The notes beneath the pieces are model-generated. The model was not told where the DNA came from, ran no database searches, and was given only the letters and a program-made list of their open reading frames with translations. Source: Chitinophaga sp. CF418 (GTDB lineage: Bacteria; Bacteroidota; Bacteroidia; Chitinophagales; Chitinophagaceae). Taken from it: a DNA stretch of 64,000 nt. The position numbers and the translations under genes were made by a program. Where the stretch lies: positions 186,001-250,000 of the forward strand of contig NZ_FRCN01000002.1 of the NCBI RefSeq assembly GCF_900142925.1, in the 5' to 3' direction. Shown piece after piece: positions 17,439 to 25,624 of this stretch (position 1 is the stretch's first letter; each line of letters begins with the position of its first letter).

Positions 17439-17529
17439 AACCCATATATAACCCATATATAACCCATACCTTTTAAATATGGATTATATATGGGTCATAT
17501 ATGGCTTATATATGGGTTATATATGGGTT
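17439..17529. repeat. Eight-unit 11-bp repeat cluster forming a large inverted repeat
   Basis: Three tandem units of AACCCATATAT (17439, 17450 and 17461) face a run of ATATATGGGTT units in reverse orientation (degenerate at 17475, then 17486, 17497, 17508 and 17519). The arms can pair as a long hairpin or cruciform. The 11-bp period puts each unit on the same helix face. It lies 136 bp upstream of the TPR lipoprotein start. Confidence 0.9.
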
Positions 17530-17752
17530 ATCTCCGAGAAAGCACTATGATAGCGACCTTACAAGGATTATATAAAATACTTGTTTTGTAAAAGACTGAG
17601 AATAAATATTATTTATCTTATCTCAGATTCGTATAAGTTCTAATTTCTGTGGATTTGGTCACTAACGAATCCAAAATTCCTTGAGCGCCGTCAGGAGTTG
17701 AGGAGGTATAAACTGTTTGCGGGCTCTTTATGAAGATGCATTTTCCGGATAG
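17530..17752. other. Intergenic stretch without recognised features
   Basis: Between the repeat cluster and the tRNA terminator I see no gene, tRNA or convincing promoter. Confidence 0.5.
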
Positions 17753-17788
17753 AAAAAAACCACTGGCAATAAAAATGACCAGTGGTTT
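17753..17788 (-). terminator. Terminator after tRNA-Thr
   Basis: Arms aaaccactgg (17757-17766) and ccagtggttt (17779-17788). On the minus strand the stem ends in TTTTTTTC, a good U-tract. Confidence 0.85.
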
Positions 17789-17802
17789 CAATGATGTTGC
17801 TA

Positions 17803-17878
17803 TGGAGCCAACCATGGGATTCGAACCCACGACCTACAATTTACGAAACTGTTGCTCTACCGGCTGAGCTAGGTTGGC
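17803..17878 (-). tRNA. tRNA-Thr (anticodon CGT)
   Basis: A 76-nt cloverleaf on the minus strand. Acceptor arms GCCAACC and GGTTGGC pair fully, the D arm is GCTC/GAGC, the anticodon arm is ACAGT-TTCGTAA-ATTGT with anticodon CGT (Thr, codon ACG), and the T arm is GTGGG-TTCGAAT-CCCAT. Discriminator T and a genome-encoded CCA follow. It lies 51 bp downstream of ybaB on the same strand and before a strong terminator, so it may be processed from the ybaB transcript. Confidence 0.97.
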
Positions 17879-17929
17879 ATACAGTCCACGCAATTTAAGC
17901 CATTCAGCTGCGAAGCAGCAGCGTTACTG

Positions 17930-18241
17930 TTAAAACAGTCCGCCTAAAGGGCCCAGCATACCGCCAGCGATTCCTTTCATTTCAGCGTCCCAGGCATTCT
18001 CTGCATTTTTAAGCGCCCGGTTCAGTGCTGTGATCATCAGATCTTCCAGCTCTTCCTTATTGTCTTTTTCGAGCAGGCGTTCTGCTATATCAATACTTTT
18101 TACCTCACGATTACCTGTCACAACTACCTTGATTGCCCCGTCTCCGGCCTCGCCGTCAACGGTGATCAGGGACAGGCGGTCTTTACTTTCTTTCATTTTA
18201 GACTGCGCTTCCTGCAGTTTTCCAAATAGATCTCCGAACAT
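17930..18241 (-). CDS. ybaB: YbaB/EbfC nucleoid-associated protein
   Basis: A 103-aa protein of the YbaB/EbfC family: N-terminal amphipathic helix (LFGKLQEAQSKMKESKDRL), central beta strands with GDGAIKVVVTGNREV, and a C-terminal helix ending in a Gly/Leu/Pro tail. Family members are small dimeric DNA-binding proteins that decorate the nucleoid and are often next to dnaX-recR; here they are not, and the neighbours are tRNA-Thr downstream and a divergent flavoprotein gene upstream. Length is normal. Function in nucleoid structure is from family knowledge. Confidence 0.93.
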   Translation of the reverse strand: MFGDLFGKLQEAQSKMKESKDRLSLITVDGEAGDGAIKVVVTGNREVKSIDIAERLLEKDNKEELEDLMITALNRALKNAENAWDAEMKGIAGGMLGPLGGLF

Positions 18242-18298
18242 GGTTAGTTGATTTTAGGCCGCGAATATATTCCTCTTTTCTTTATCTTAACAGCTTAA

Positions 18299-19555
18299 AT
18301 GTACAGGATGTTGGAAACTAAAGTATGTATTGTTGGAGCTGGCCCTGCCGGAGCTGCGGCAGCCCTCCAGCTGGCACAACTCGGTATTGAATGTATCGTG
18401 GTGGACAAGGCTGTTTTCCCGCGGGATAAAGTTTGTGGCGACGGCCTGAGTGGAAAAGTGATCACAGCACTGAACCGTATCGATCCTGCCATTGCAACCC
18501 GGCTGAAAGAAGCCAATTTCAAAGTGAACAGCTGGGGGGTTACATTCGTTTCTCCCGGCAGGCATAGCCTGGATGTGGGTTATCGCCCCGATTATAACAG
18601 CAATATTGAGAATCACAAGGAAACGCCTATCGGTTATGTATGCAAACGCATGGACTTTGATAATTTCCTGGTAGATGAGATCAAACGCAGGCCGGAGATA
18701 AAATTGCTGGAAGGCGTCACTGTGGATAAATACGAACTGAAGGAAGACGGTTACATTGTGACCGGCAGCAAAGGTTTCCAGGCAAAAGCACAGCTGCTTA
18801 TCATCGCCAACGGCGCTCACTCGTCTTTTACAAAGGAAGTAGCTAATATCACGATGGAGCCGAAACACTATGTGGCTGGCATCCGCGCGTACTACAAAAA
18901 CGTTAACGGCAACAACGCTGATAACTTCATAGAACTGCACTTCCTGAAAGACCTTCTACCTGGCTATTTCTGGATCTTCCCTCTGCCAAACGGGGAAGCC
19001 AATGTAGGCGTAGGCGTGCTCAGCGAGGCAGTGCGTAAAAAGAAGATGAACCTGAAGAAGTCCATGCTGGACATCATCGCCAACGATCCTGTGTTTAAAG
19101 AGCGTTTCAAAGACGCAGCGCTGATAAGCAACATCGAAGGATATGGCCTTCCGCTGGGCAGTAAGGTAAGAGTTATTTCCGGCGAGCGCTATATGCTGGT
19201 GGGAGACGCGGCCTACCTCATTGATCCATTCACCGGTGAAGGTATCGGCAATGGCCTTTATTCCGGGCGTATTGCGGCATTAAAGGCTGCGGATGCCCTT
19301 AAGGCAAACAACTTCTCCGCTGCACAGCTGGCGGCTTATGACGCTGAGGTATACCGTGTAATGGGTCCTGAGCTGAGACTGAGTCACCGGCTGCAGAAGC
19401 TGATCAAATATCCATGGTTGTTTAATACGCTTATGAAAGTGAGCAGCCGTAATAAACAGCTGCAGGAACTGCTTTCCTGCATGTTCTATGAGGTGGATCT
19501 GCGTAAGAAGCTGGCCAAACCATCATTCTATGTAAAACTGTTGTTCAATCGCTAG
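18299..19555 (+). CDS. FAD-dependent oxidoreductase, geranylgeranyl reductase family
   Basis: A 418-aa flavoprotein. The N-terminal Rossmann motif is VGAGPAGAAAALQL, followed by the family signature FPRDKVCGDGLSG, and the second FAD motif is LVGDAAYLIDPFTGEGIGNGL near residue 300. These features match the geranylgeranyl reductase/ChlP-like group, which reduces isoprenoid double bonds of lipids or quinones, though many members are uncharacterised. Met4 (18308) is an equally plausible start, closer to the Rossmann strand. DUF2891 and DUF3857 genes follow at 2 bp and 22 bp, forming an apparent three-gene operon whose logic is not obvious. Family secure; substrate unknown. Confidence 0.88.
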   Translation: MYRMLETKVCIVGAGPAGAAAALQLAQLGIECIVVDKAVFPRDKVCGDGLSGKVITALNRIDPAIATRLKEANFKVNSWGVTFVSPGRHSLDVGYRPDYNSNIENHKETPIGYVCKRMDFDNFLVDEIKRRPEIKLLEGVTVDKYELKEDGYIVTGSKGFQAKAQLLIIANGAHSSFTKEVANITMEPKHYVAGIRAYYKNVNGNNADNFIELHFLKDLLPGYFWIFPLPNGEANVGVGVLSEAVRKKKMNLKKSMLDIIANDPVFKERFKDAALISNIEGYGLPLGSKVRVISGERYMLVGDAAYLIDPFTGEGIGNGLYSGRIAALKAADALKANNFSAAQLAAYDAEVYRVMGPELRLSHRLQKLIKYPWLFNTLMKVSSRNKQLQELLSCMFYEVDLRKKLAKPSFYVKLLFNR

Positions 19556-19557
19556 CA

Positions 19558-20664
19558 GTGAAGAAAACATTTATTCTGATATCCCTGATAACCGGTTTCC
19601 TGATGTCATCTGCATCTGCACAAAAGGCTTTTTATACCCGCAAGAGCAGTGGTTTGCTGGATCTCACGCCGGCAGGCGCAGCGCATCTTGCGGAACTGCC
19701 CTTACGCTGCATGCAGCAGGAATTCCCTTATAAGACCGGGATTGTCTTCTCAGACACTTCCCTTATTACTGTGCCGAAAAACTATCATCCGGCATTTTAC
19801 GGCTGTTTTGACTGGCATAGCAGCGTACATGGTCACTGGATGCTGGTACGCCTGCTGAAGTCATTCCCCGATCTGTCAAAGCAACAGGAGATCATTACCA
19901 AACTATCTCAGAACCTGACAGCGGCCAACATCGCGCAGGAACAGAAGCTCTTTCGGAACAAGGAGAATAACGGTTTTGAACGTATCTACGGCTGGAGCTG
20001 GCTGTTGCAGCTGCAAAGGGAACTCCTGACCTGGAATGATCCCCTGGGCAAACAGCTGGCGGCCAATGTACAACCGCTGGCCACCCAGTTCTCCAAAGCC
20101 TACATAGACTTCCTGGGCAAACTGGTGTATCCTATCCGCGTAGGCGAGCATACCAATCTTGCATTCGGGCTGTCCCTGGCATGGGATTATGCCGCTACCG
20201 CGAATGATACAGCGTTACAGCAGGCTATCCGCCAGGCAGCTATGCGTTTCTATGCTGCAGACAGGAACTGTCCTGCTACATGGGAACCCGGTGGCTACGA
20301 CTTCCTCTCTCCCTGCCTGGAAGAAGCAGACCTGATGTGGCGCATTCTGCCGGAAAAGGAATACCAGACGTGGATCAAAGCCTTCCTGCCTGACTTGTTC
20401 GTCAAAGAAGTGACGGTGTTCAAAGTAGCCCAGGTGAAAGATGTAACGGATGGTAAACTGGTACACCTGTACGGTCTGAACCTGAGCAGGGCATGGTGCC
20501 TGTACGGCATTGCACGCCACGTTACGGACAACCGGGCTGCCATTCTGCAGTTGGCCAACCTGCACCTGGAATCTGCCATTCCGCACGTTGCCAGTGGCGA
20601 CTATGCCGGCGAACACTGGCTGGCATCCTTTGCCGTGTATGCGCTGACGACAGAAAATAACTAA
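19558..20664 (+). CDS. DUF2891 family exported protein
   Basis: A 368-aa protein with a Sec signal peptide (cleavage about after SSASA) and a mature domain matching DUF2891. Telltale stretches are FYGCFDWHSSVHGHWMLVRL, RIYGWSWLLQLQRELL, VGEHTNLAFGLSLAWDY and WEPGGYDFLSPCLEEADLM, all rich in Trp, His and acidic residues, suggesting an alpha/alpha-barrel with a metal- or sugar-binding pocket. The start is GTG at 19558, 2 bp after the preceding stop, since it directly begins the signal peptide and no ATG fits. Probably translationally coupled to the flavoprotein gene. Family function is not established. Confidence 0.87.
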   Translation: MKKTFILISLITGFLMSSASAQKAFYTRKSSGLLDLTPAGAAHLAELPLRCMQQEFPYKTGIVFSDTSLITVPKNYHPAFYGCFDWHSSVHGHWMLVRLLKSFPDLSKQQEIITKLSQNLTAANIAQEQKLFRNKENNGFERIYGWSWLLQLQRELLTWNDPLGKQLAANVQPLATQFSKAYIDFLGKLVYPIRVGEHTNLAFGLSLAWDYAATANDTALQQAIRQAAMRFYAADRNCPATWEPGGYDFLSPCLEEADLMWRILPEKEYQTWIKAFLPDLFVKEVTVFKVAQVKDVTDGKLVHLYGLNLSRAWCLYGIARHVTDNRAAILQLANLHLESAIPHVASGDYAGEHWLASFAVYALTTENN

Positions 20665-20686
20665 TTGCCTTTTGCCTTTTATCCCT

Positions 20687-23248
20687 ATGCACCGTATATC
20701 GCTGCTCATTGCCATATTTATCTGTTGTTTCTCTGCGGGGGCCAATGCTCAGCAAAAAAACTTCTCTATTACACCGGCGCCCGGCTGGCTGGTATCCTAT
20801 CAGCCTGACCTGAAGCAGGTGCCCGATGCCCGCGATGTGAGCAACGGATACTATATACTGCTGTTTGAAGAGCAGCAACATGTGGAACAATCCGCCGTAT
20901 ACCACCATATGATCAGGCAGATCGTATCGGAAGCCGGTATCCAGAATGGCGCAGAGATAACCGTCGATTATGATCCGGTATACGAAAAGCTGCATTTCCA
21001 TAAGATCCTCATCCGCCGTAACGGGAAAGTGATTAACCAGTTGCAGGCATCGAAGTTCAAGATACTGCAACAGGAAGATGATCTCTCCCGCTTTATTTAT
21101 AGTGGCCTGTACACGGCATACTTCATCCTGGAAGATGTGCGGAAGGGCGATCAGATAGAGTTTGCCTATACGATAGAAGGTAATAATCCCATCTTCGAAC
21201 ATAAGTTCACCAGCCTGTTTTACCTGGCATTCCCGAATCCGGTGGTGAACTTTCATAAAAGCATTATTGCCTCTCCTAACCGGGAGATCCGGTTTAAAAC
21301 CTTCAATAATGCACCTATGCCCGACAGGCAGATGGTGAACGGCATGCAGGTGTACAAATGGGAAATGACCAATATTCCGTCAACGGAAGTAGTGGATGAT
21401 ACTCCTGCATGGTTTGACAACTTCCCTTCTGTACAGGCTACAGAATACAAAGACTGGCAACAGGTGATACAATGGGGAGACCGGGTAAATATGGTACCTC
21501 CTCCCGGCCCTGCGCTGAAAGCCAAGATCGCTGAATTTAAGCGGGAGGCGGGCGATAACAAAGAGAAATACATGCTGAAAGCCATCCGCTTTGTGCAGGA
21601 TGACATTCGTTATATGGGCATTGAAATGGGTGAATATTCCCACCGTCCCAATACGCCCGACAAGATACTGTTACAGCGTTTTGGAGACTGTAAGGATAAA
21701 TCCCTGCTGCTGGCAACTATCCTGAAGGCAAACGGCATCTACGCCAATATGGCCTATGTGGATACTTATACCAGGGGTCATGTGGCAGATTATCTGCCGG
21801 CGCCCGATCTGTTCAATCACGCCATCGTCTATGCAAAACTGGACGATAGGGAATACTGGATAGATCCCACTATCAGCTACCAGCGGGGCAACCTATCGAT
21901 GCTGACCGTGCCGGACTACCAGCAGGGTCTTGTCATTGACCCGGCGGGAAAGAATGGCTTCACCCGTGTTACCAATACAGGCAGGGGTAAAACCATCATT
22001 CATGAACATTTCCAACTGCCTTCTGACCGGAAGAATAAAGGCTCACTGACCGTTACTTCTGTTTTCACCATGCAGTATGCCGATGACCAGCGTGACGGAT
22101 TAGCCAACAGCAGCCGGAAGGATAATGAGAACACCTTCCTCAACTATTATAAAAATGCGTATGGTAGCGTCACGATTGACTCTCCATTGCAGGTAACAGA
22201 TATTCCTGATAGTAACCGTATCATTCTCAAGGAAAGTTATATCCTGCAATCTCCCTGGAAGACTGACAGTACAAAAGATCACGGGAACAACTTCAACATG
22301 AAGGCCAATCTCCTGAGAGATGCATTGCCGGAATATGCGGAAGAAGACCGGGAAGCGGCCCCGCTGGAGTTACGCTATCCCTTTTCACTGGATTATACCA
22401 TCGCTGTTGAAATGCCTTCCGCATGGCCGGTTGAGGAAGAAGAACTGCATATAAAGAACGACTACTACTCCATTCATTTCGTCCCGTCAGTGAGGAACAA
22501 CGTGGTGACGATGCACTATACTTTTGAGACTTACCAGGACCACATCCCGGCCAGTTTTATCAGCACGTATATCAAAGAGAGGAAACGGATCGATGAGTTC
22601 CTGGGGTATAATTTCTATTGGGATGCAGACGAGGGAGCGCAGGGAAGTGTGCCATCCCGGGGATTGAACTGGCTGATCATCGGCCTGGCTATATTCTTTG
22701 CAGCCGTATTTGCACATCATGCGGTACGTTTCAGCAAGCTATCCGTACAACCAGCAGGCACTTATGCATATCCTCCCCAGATCGGTGGATGGCTCGTGGT
22801 GATGGCCATTGGTGTTTTTATCAATCCACTAAATATCTTCAAAGGTCTGATAGAAGCCTCGATATTCAACAACAATGTGTGGCTACAACTGGACAAAGCA
22901 ACCAATGCCACGCACAATGTTTCCATCCTTCAGTTGTTGCTGGTTACGGAGCTGGCGAGCGAAATCTGTATGCTGGTCTTCAGTCTGCTGCTGGTATCCC
23001 TTTTCTATAAGAAAAGAGATACATTCCCCAAAGCAATGATCGCCTTCCTGGCCTTCAACCTGACCTTTAATGTGATGGATAATCTGGCCTGCAATTATAT
23101 TTTTGAAAGGAAGGATTGGGATACGGAAGGCATAAAGCAGATAATGCAGTCACTAGTAGCTGCTGCCATCTGGATACCTTACCTGATAAGGTCAGCGCGC
23201 GTGAAGGAAACATTCGTCATGCCGCATGAGAAAGAGATCATCAACTAA
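20687..23248 (+). CDS. DUF3857 / transglutaminase-like protein with C-terminal membrane domain
   Basis: An exported 853-aa protein. After the signal peptide (ending SAGANA) comes a DUF3857 beta-sandwich (about 45-240), then a transglutaminase-like papain-fold domain whose triad is visible: Cys in RFGDCKDKS (near 334), His in FNHAIVY (near 378) and Asp in YWIDPT (near 393). A beta-rich segment follows to about 650. The last 190 residues hold a helix then a four-helix module resembling DUF2569 (PPQIGGWLVVMAIGVFINPL). Substrate is unknown; family members are thought to be peptidases or crosslinking-like enzymes. The ATG at 20687 is preferred over the TTG at 20672. Third gene of an apparent operon. 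Confidence 0.88.
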   Translation: MHRISLLIAIFICCFSAGANAQQKNFSITPAPGWLVSYQPDLKQVPDARDVSNGYYILLFEEQQHVEQSAVYHHMIRQIVSEAGIQNGAEITVDYDPVYEKLHFHKILIRRNGKVINQLQASKFKILQQEDDLSRFIYSGLYTAYFILEDVRKGDQIEFAYTIEGNNPIFEHKFTSLFYLAFPNPVVNFHKSIIASPNREIRFKTFNNAPMPDRQMVNGMQVYKWEMTNIPSTEVVDDTPAWFDNFPSVQATEYKDWQQVIQWGDRVNMVPPPGPALKAKIAEFKREAGDNKEKYMLKAIRFVQDDIRYMGIEMGEYSHRPNTPDKILLQRFGDCKDKSLLLATILKANGIYANMAYVDTYTRGHVADYLPAPDLFNHAIVYAKLDDREYWIDPTISYQRGNLSMLTVPDYQQGLVIDPAGKNGFTRVTNTGRGKTIIHEHFQLPSDRKNKGSLTVTSVFTMQYADDQRDGLANSSRKDNENTFLNYYKNAYGSVTIDSPLQVTDIPDSNRIILKESYILQSPWKTDSTKDHGNNFNMKANLLRDALPEYAEEDREAAPLELRYPFSLDYTIAVEMPSAWPVEEEELHIKNDYYSIHFVPSVRNNVVTMHYTFETYQDHIPASFISTYIKERKRIDEFLGYNFYWDADEGAQGSVPSRGLNWLIIGLAIFFAAVFAHHAVRFSKLSVQPAGTYAYPPQIGGWLVVMAIGVFINPLNIFKGLIEASIFNNNVWLQLDKATNATHNVSILQLLLVTELASEICMLVFSLLLVSLFYKKRDTFPKAMIAFLAFNLTFNVMDNLACNYIFERKDWDTEGIKQIMQSLVAAAIWIPYLIRSARVKETFVMPHEKEIIN

Positions 23249-23251
23249 AAG

Positions 23252-23317
23252 AAAAGACCAGTGATCAGGCATATAACACGGAGGTCAATCACCGTATTCA
23301 ATTCCTGATCACTGGTC
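23252..23317 (-). terminator. Terminator between convergent genes
   Basis: Perfect 14-bp arms gaccagtgatcagg (23256-23269) and cctgatcactggtc (23304-23317). The minus-strand end continues TTTTCTTTTAG, so it stops the Dabb gene, and may also stop the convergent DUF3857 gene. Confidence 0.8.
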
Positions 23318-23334
23318 CTGCACTAATTAATTTC

Positions 23335-23637
23335 TTAGATCGTTTCTGAATCGTAGATCAGCACTTTCTCCCACAGGTGCTTGCAGTTTTCCACAAAGGC
23401 CAGGTGTATAGGGTGCTGCTGGTATACATCGTGTCCTGCTTCATCATTGAATACAGTCAGCTCACAATAGCTATAACTTCTGTCTATTACAGGACGGTCA
23501 GTAGCTGCAGGCTTACCTACATTGAACATTACCAGTGATTCGATCGCTTTCAGCGATTGTACTCCTTCTTCAAACTTTTTAATATCAGCTTCTGAAAGAC
23601 CTGGCTTCAGCCAGAAATTTACGACGTGTACAAACAT
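23335..23637 (-). CDS. Dabb-family (stress-responsive A/B barrel) protein
   Basis: A 100-aa protein with the dimeric alpha/beta-barrel pattern of the Dabb family: it opens FVHVVNFWLKPG, has a helix FEEGVQSLKAI, a strand LVMFNVGKPA, and the closing motif DVYQQHPIHLAFVENC. Members are small cytoplasmic proteins, some acting on polyketide-like substrates, most unknown. It follows the ABC permease gene by 33 bp on the same strand and may be cotranscribed, although a functional link is not apparent. Confidence 0.9.
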   Translation of the reverse strand: MFVHVVNFWLKPGLSEADIKKFEEGVQSLKAIESLVMFNVGKPAATDRPVIDRSYSYCELTVFNDEAGHDVYQQHPIHLAFVENCKHLWEKVLIYDSETI

Positions 23638-23670
23638 CTCAATATGATTTAAGTGTATAAAACAATGTTA

Positions 23671-24870
23671 TCAGCTGATAGCGTTGATGTACTTCCTGAC
23701 ATTGACCCTGTTGACAATGTACACCAGCACCAGTACCAGCAGGGCGGCACAACCTGTACCTACAGCAAGCCATTGTGAAATGAACATATCGTGTGCAGCC
23801 AGTTTTGCAGCAGCCCACCATTGCAGTGCAGCTACCAGCAATAGGGCCGCTATTCCGATTGTAATATACAACGGAACAAACTGACGCATCAGGTAGCGTT
23901 GTAACTGACGGGGTGCTGTACCCAGCGTTACCAGCAGCTGTATCTCTTTTTTACAGCTGGCGATCACCAGCTGGATGAACATACTGAATACCAGCAGCGC
24001 AAACACCAGCAGGATGAGTCCAAAGAAACCTATCACAGATACAATGGTCTGCACAATCAGTTTTGTCCTGCTGTATTTGATCTTATCCTGGTTGGTGCTA
24101 TAGCCTTTATCTTCCAGGTATTTTGACAGTACAGGATTGGAAGGGTCTTTTGTCTTGATGATCACGCGGGATGGAGATGGCGTCTGTCCGCTACCGAACT
24201 TACCGTTGGCCCAGTCCATAAAACTAACAGGCACCAGGAAGGAGGAGATGCGGTCTGAAAAACCCACAATACGTCCTGTGAATTCCTGTGTCATCATTCC
24301 CTGGGAGATGGTGATCTTCATCGGCAATGCTTTCACTGTTTCCTGCGAGATCTGCGGCAGGTCCTGGCTCAACGCAAACCCGAAGTTATAGAGGTTCAGG
24401 AAGTCGTTGGGAAGGATGATCGGGATGGTATTATCCGAAGGCGTCCATTTCCACTCGTCATTCTTCACGTCAATGAATGAATCGGGTACGGATTCAAAGA
24501 ACATGTCTGTGTAGAAATGCAGGTCTCCGGGCGCTGCGGCGGTCACTTTATATTGATTGGAAGTAATAAAACCGAAAGCTTCTGTGAATGGTTGTTTCTG
24601 CAGATCTGCTATTTCCGCAGGGGAAAATTCACTTCTGGCATTCTGTCCCATCATGGCATTCGTGATCTTCTTATTGATGATCAGGAAGTCTGCACTTTCA
24701 TTGGCGTTCCGCTGGTTGTTCAGCAGCTGGTCGAAGTCAGTATGTGCCTGGATAGCGATGAGCAGGAGTATCATGGCGATACCCAGCCCTCCGGCGGCCA
24801 TGATTAGTCGGGACTTGCCGATGCCGGTCTGTATGATCTTTTTGAGTAAGTGGTAGAAAGATGGCATCAT
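23671..24870 (-). CDS. ABC transporter permease (FtsX/MacB-like)
   Basis: A 399-aa permease with one N-terminal helix (LIMAAGGLGIAMILLLIA), a large extracytoplasmic domain (about 45-265) and three C-terminal helices (VSVIGFFGLILLVFALLVFSMF and two more near 325-345 and 365-390). This is the MacB/FtsX-type topology of LolCDE, MacB and FtsX. The cytoplasmic loop after the second helix (KKEIQLLVTLGTAPRQLQRY) matches the coupling segment of the family. It overlaps the ATPase gene by 4 bp (ATGA), so the two form one exporter or mechanotransmission unit. No membrane-fusion protein is adjacent. Substrate unknown. Confidence 0.87.
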   Translation of the reverse strand: MMPSFYHLLKKIIQTGIGKSRLIMAAGGLGIAMILLLIAIQAHTDFDQLLNNQRNANESADFLIINKKITNAMMGQNARSEFSPAEIADLQKQPFTEAFGFITSNQYKVTAAAPGDLHFYTDMFFESVPDSFIDVKNDEWKWTPSDNTIPIILPNDFLNLYNFGFALSQDLPQISQETVKALPMKITISQGMMTQEFTGRIVGFSDRISSFLVPVSFMDWANGKFGSGQTPSPSRVIIKTKDPSNPVLSKYLEDKGYSTNQDKIKYSRTKLIVQTIVSVIGFFGLILLVFALLVFSMFIQLVIASCKKEIQLLVTLGTAPRQLQRYLMRQFVPLYITIGIAALLLVAALQWWAAAKLAAHDMFISQWLAVGTGCAALLVLVLVYIVNRVNVRKYINAIS

Positions 24871-25517
24871 AAGTTATAGTGTGTGTCATATGCAAACCTG
24901 GTATCGTGGTCCAGGTCTGTTAAAATGAACCCGGCCTTGCGGGCTTTACATTCTTCTGCGATCAGCTGGGCGGCACGATTCGCGTTGTCTTCATCAAGGT
25001 GGCTGAAGGGCTCATCCATGATCAGCCACTGGAATGGCTGTACCAGTGCGCGGATAATAGCGATACGCTGACGTTCGCCATAGGAAAGTGTTCTCCCGCT
25101 CTGGTTCAGTACGTGGGTAACATTCAGCCGGGCTGCCATTTCTTTCACCTTCTCTGCGGTGCAGTAAGCCTGAGCATTCATCACTCTTTTCAGCTCAATA
25201 TTTTCCAGGGCGGTCAGCTGTTCAAAGATGCGCAGGTCCTGAAATATTACGCTGACCTGTTCCTGCCGCATACCGGCAATAGCGCCTTTTGAATAGGACG
25301 CCCAGGGTTGGCCGTTCACCAGCACCTGCCCGGTATAGTCTGTTCTGATGTGGTACAGGTAGTGGACAAGGGTTGTCTTGCCGGTGCCGGAAGGGGCTTT
25401 TATTTTAGTAAAACTACCGGGAGTAAATGCGACGGGCCTGTTCCATATATCTGAGGACCGCTGCACGATCTTATCGCGCAAGGGAACAGGCACCAGGTTG
25501 TCTAACTGTATCTGCAT
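24867..25517 (-). CDS. ABC transporter ATP-binding protein (LolD/MacB-like)
   Basis: A 216-aa ATPase with all core motifs: Walker A APSGTGKTT, Q-loop VIFQDLRIF, signature LSYGERQR (instead of LSGGQ), Walker B WLIMDEP and a D-loop HLDED. The final segment DLDHDTRF carries the H-loop region. The ATG at 25517 is chosen because the longer reading frame upstream runs through the terminator of the DUF4836 gene. It overlaps the permease by 4 bp. The variant signature is seen in some FtsE/LolD-like proteins. Probably the energy partner of an FtsX/MacB-type permease. Confidence 0.9.
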   Translation of the reverse strand: MQIQLDNLVPVPLRDKIVQRSSDIWNRPVAFTPGSFTKIKAPSGTGKTTLVHYLYHIRTDYTGQVLVNGQPWASYSKGAIAGMRQEQVSVIFQDLRIFEQLTALENIELKRVMNAQAYCTAEKVKEMAARLNVTHVLNQSGRTLSYGERQRIAIIRALVQPFQWLIMDEPFSHLDEDNANRAAQLIAEECKARKAGFILTDLDHDTRFAYDTHYNL

Positions 25518-25563
25518 GTAACTGGTGTTCTTAATGATGCCCCAATATAGAGCTTTTTCCAAA

Positions 25564-25601
25564 TGAAAAATGTCCATGGCAGTTGCAACCACCACGGACA
25601 T
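25564..25601 (-). terminator. Terminator between DUF4836 and ABC genes
   Basis: Arms atgtccatgg (25570-25579) and ccacggacat (25592-25601) with one mismatch; on the minus strand followed by TTTTTCATTT. It separates the DUF4836 gene from the ATPase start at 25517. Confidence 0.6.
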
Positions 25602-25624
25602 TCTCCTTCAATATGTTATTACCT

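Noticed and set aside
17439-17529. CRISPR-like array
   Set aside because: Units are 11 bp, contiguous without unique spacers, and occur in both orientations; no cas genes are near.
17618-17830. Minus-strand 70-codon ORF covering the tRNA end
   Set aside because: It overlaps the tRNA-Thr and its terminator and has no protein features.
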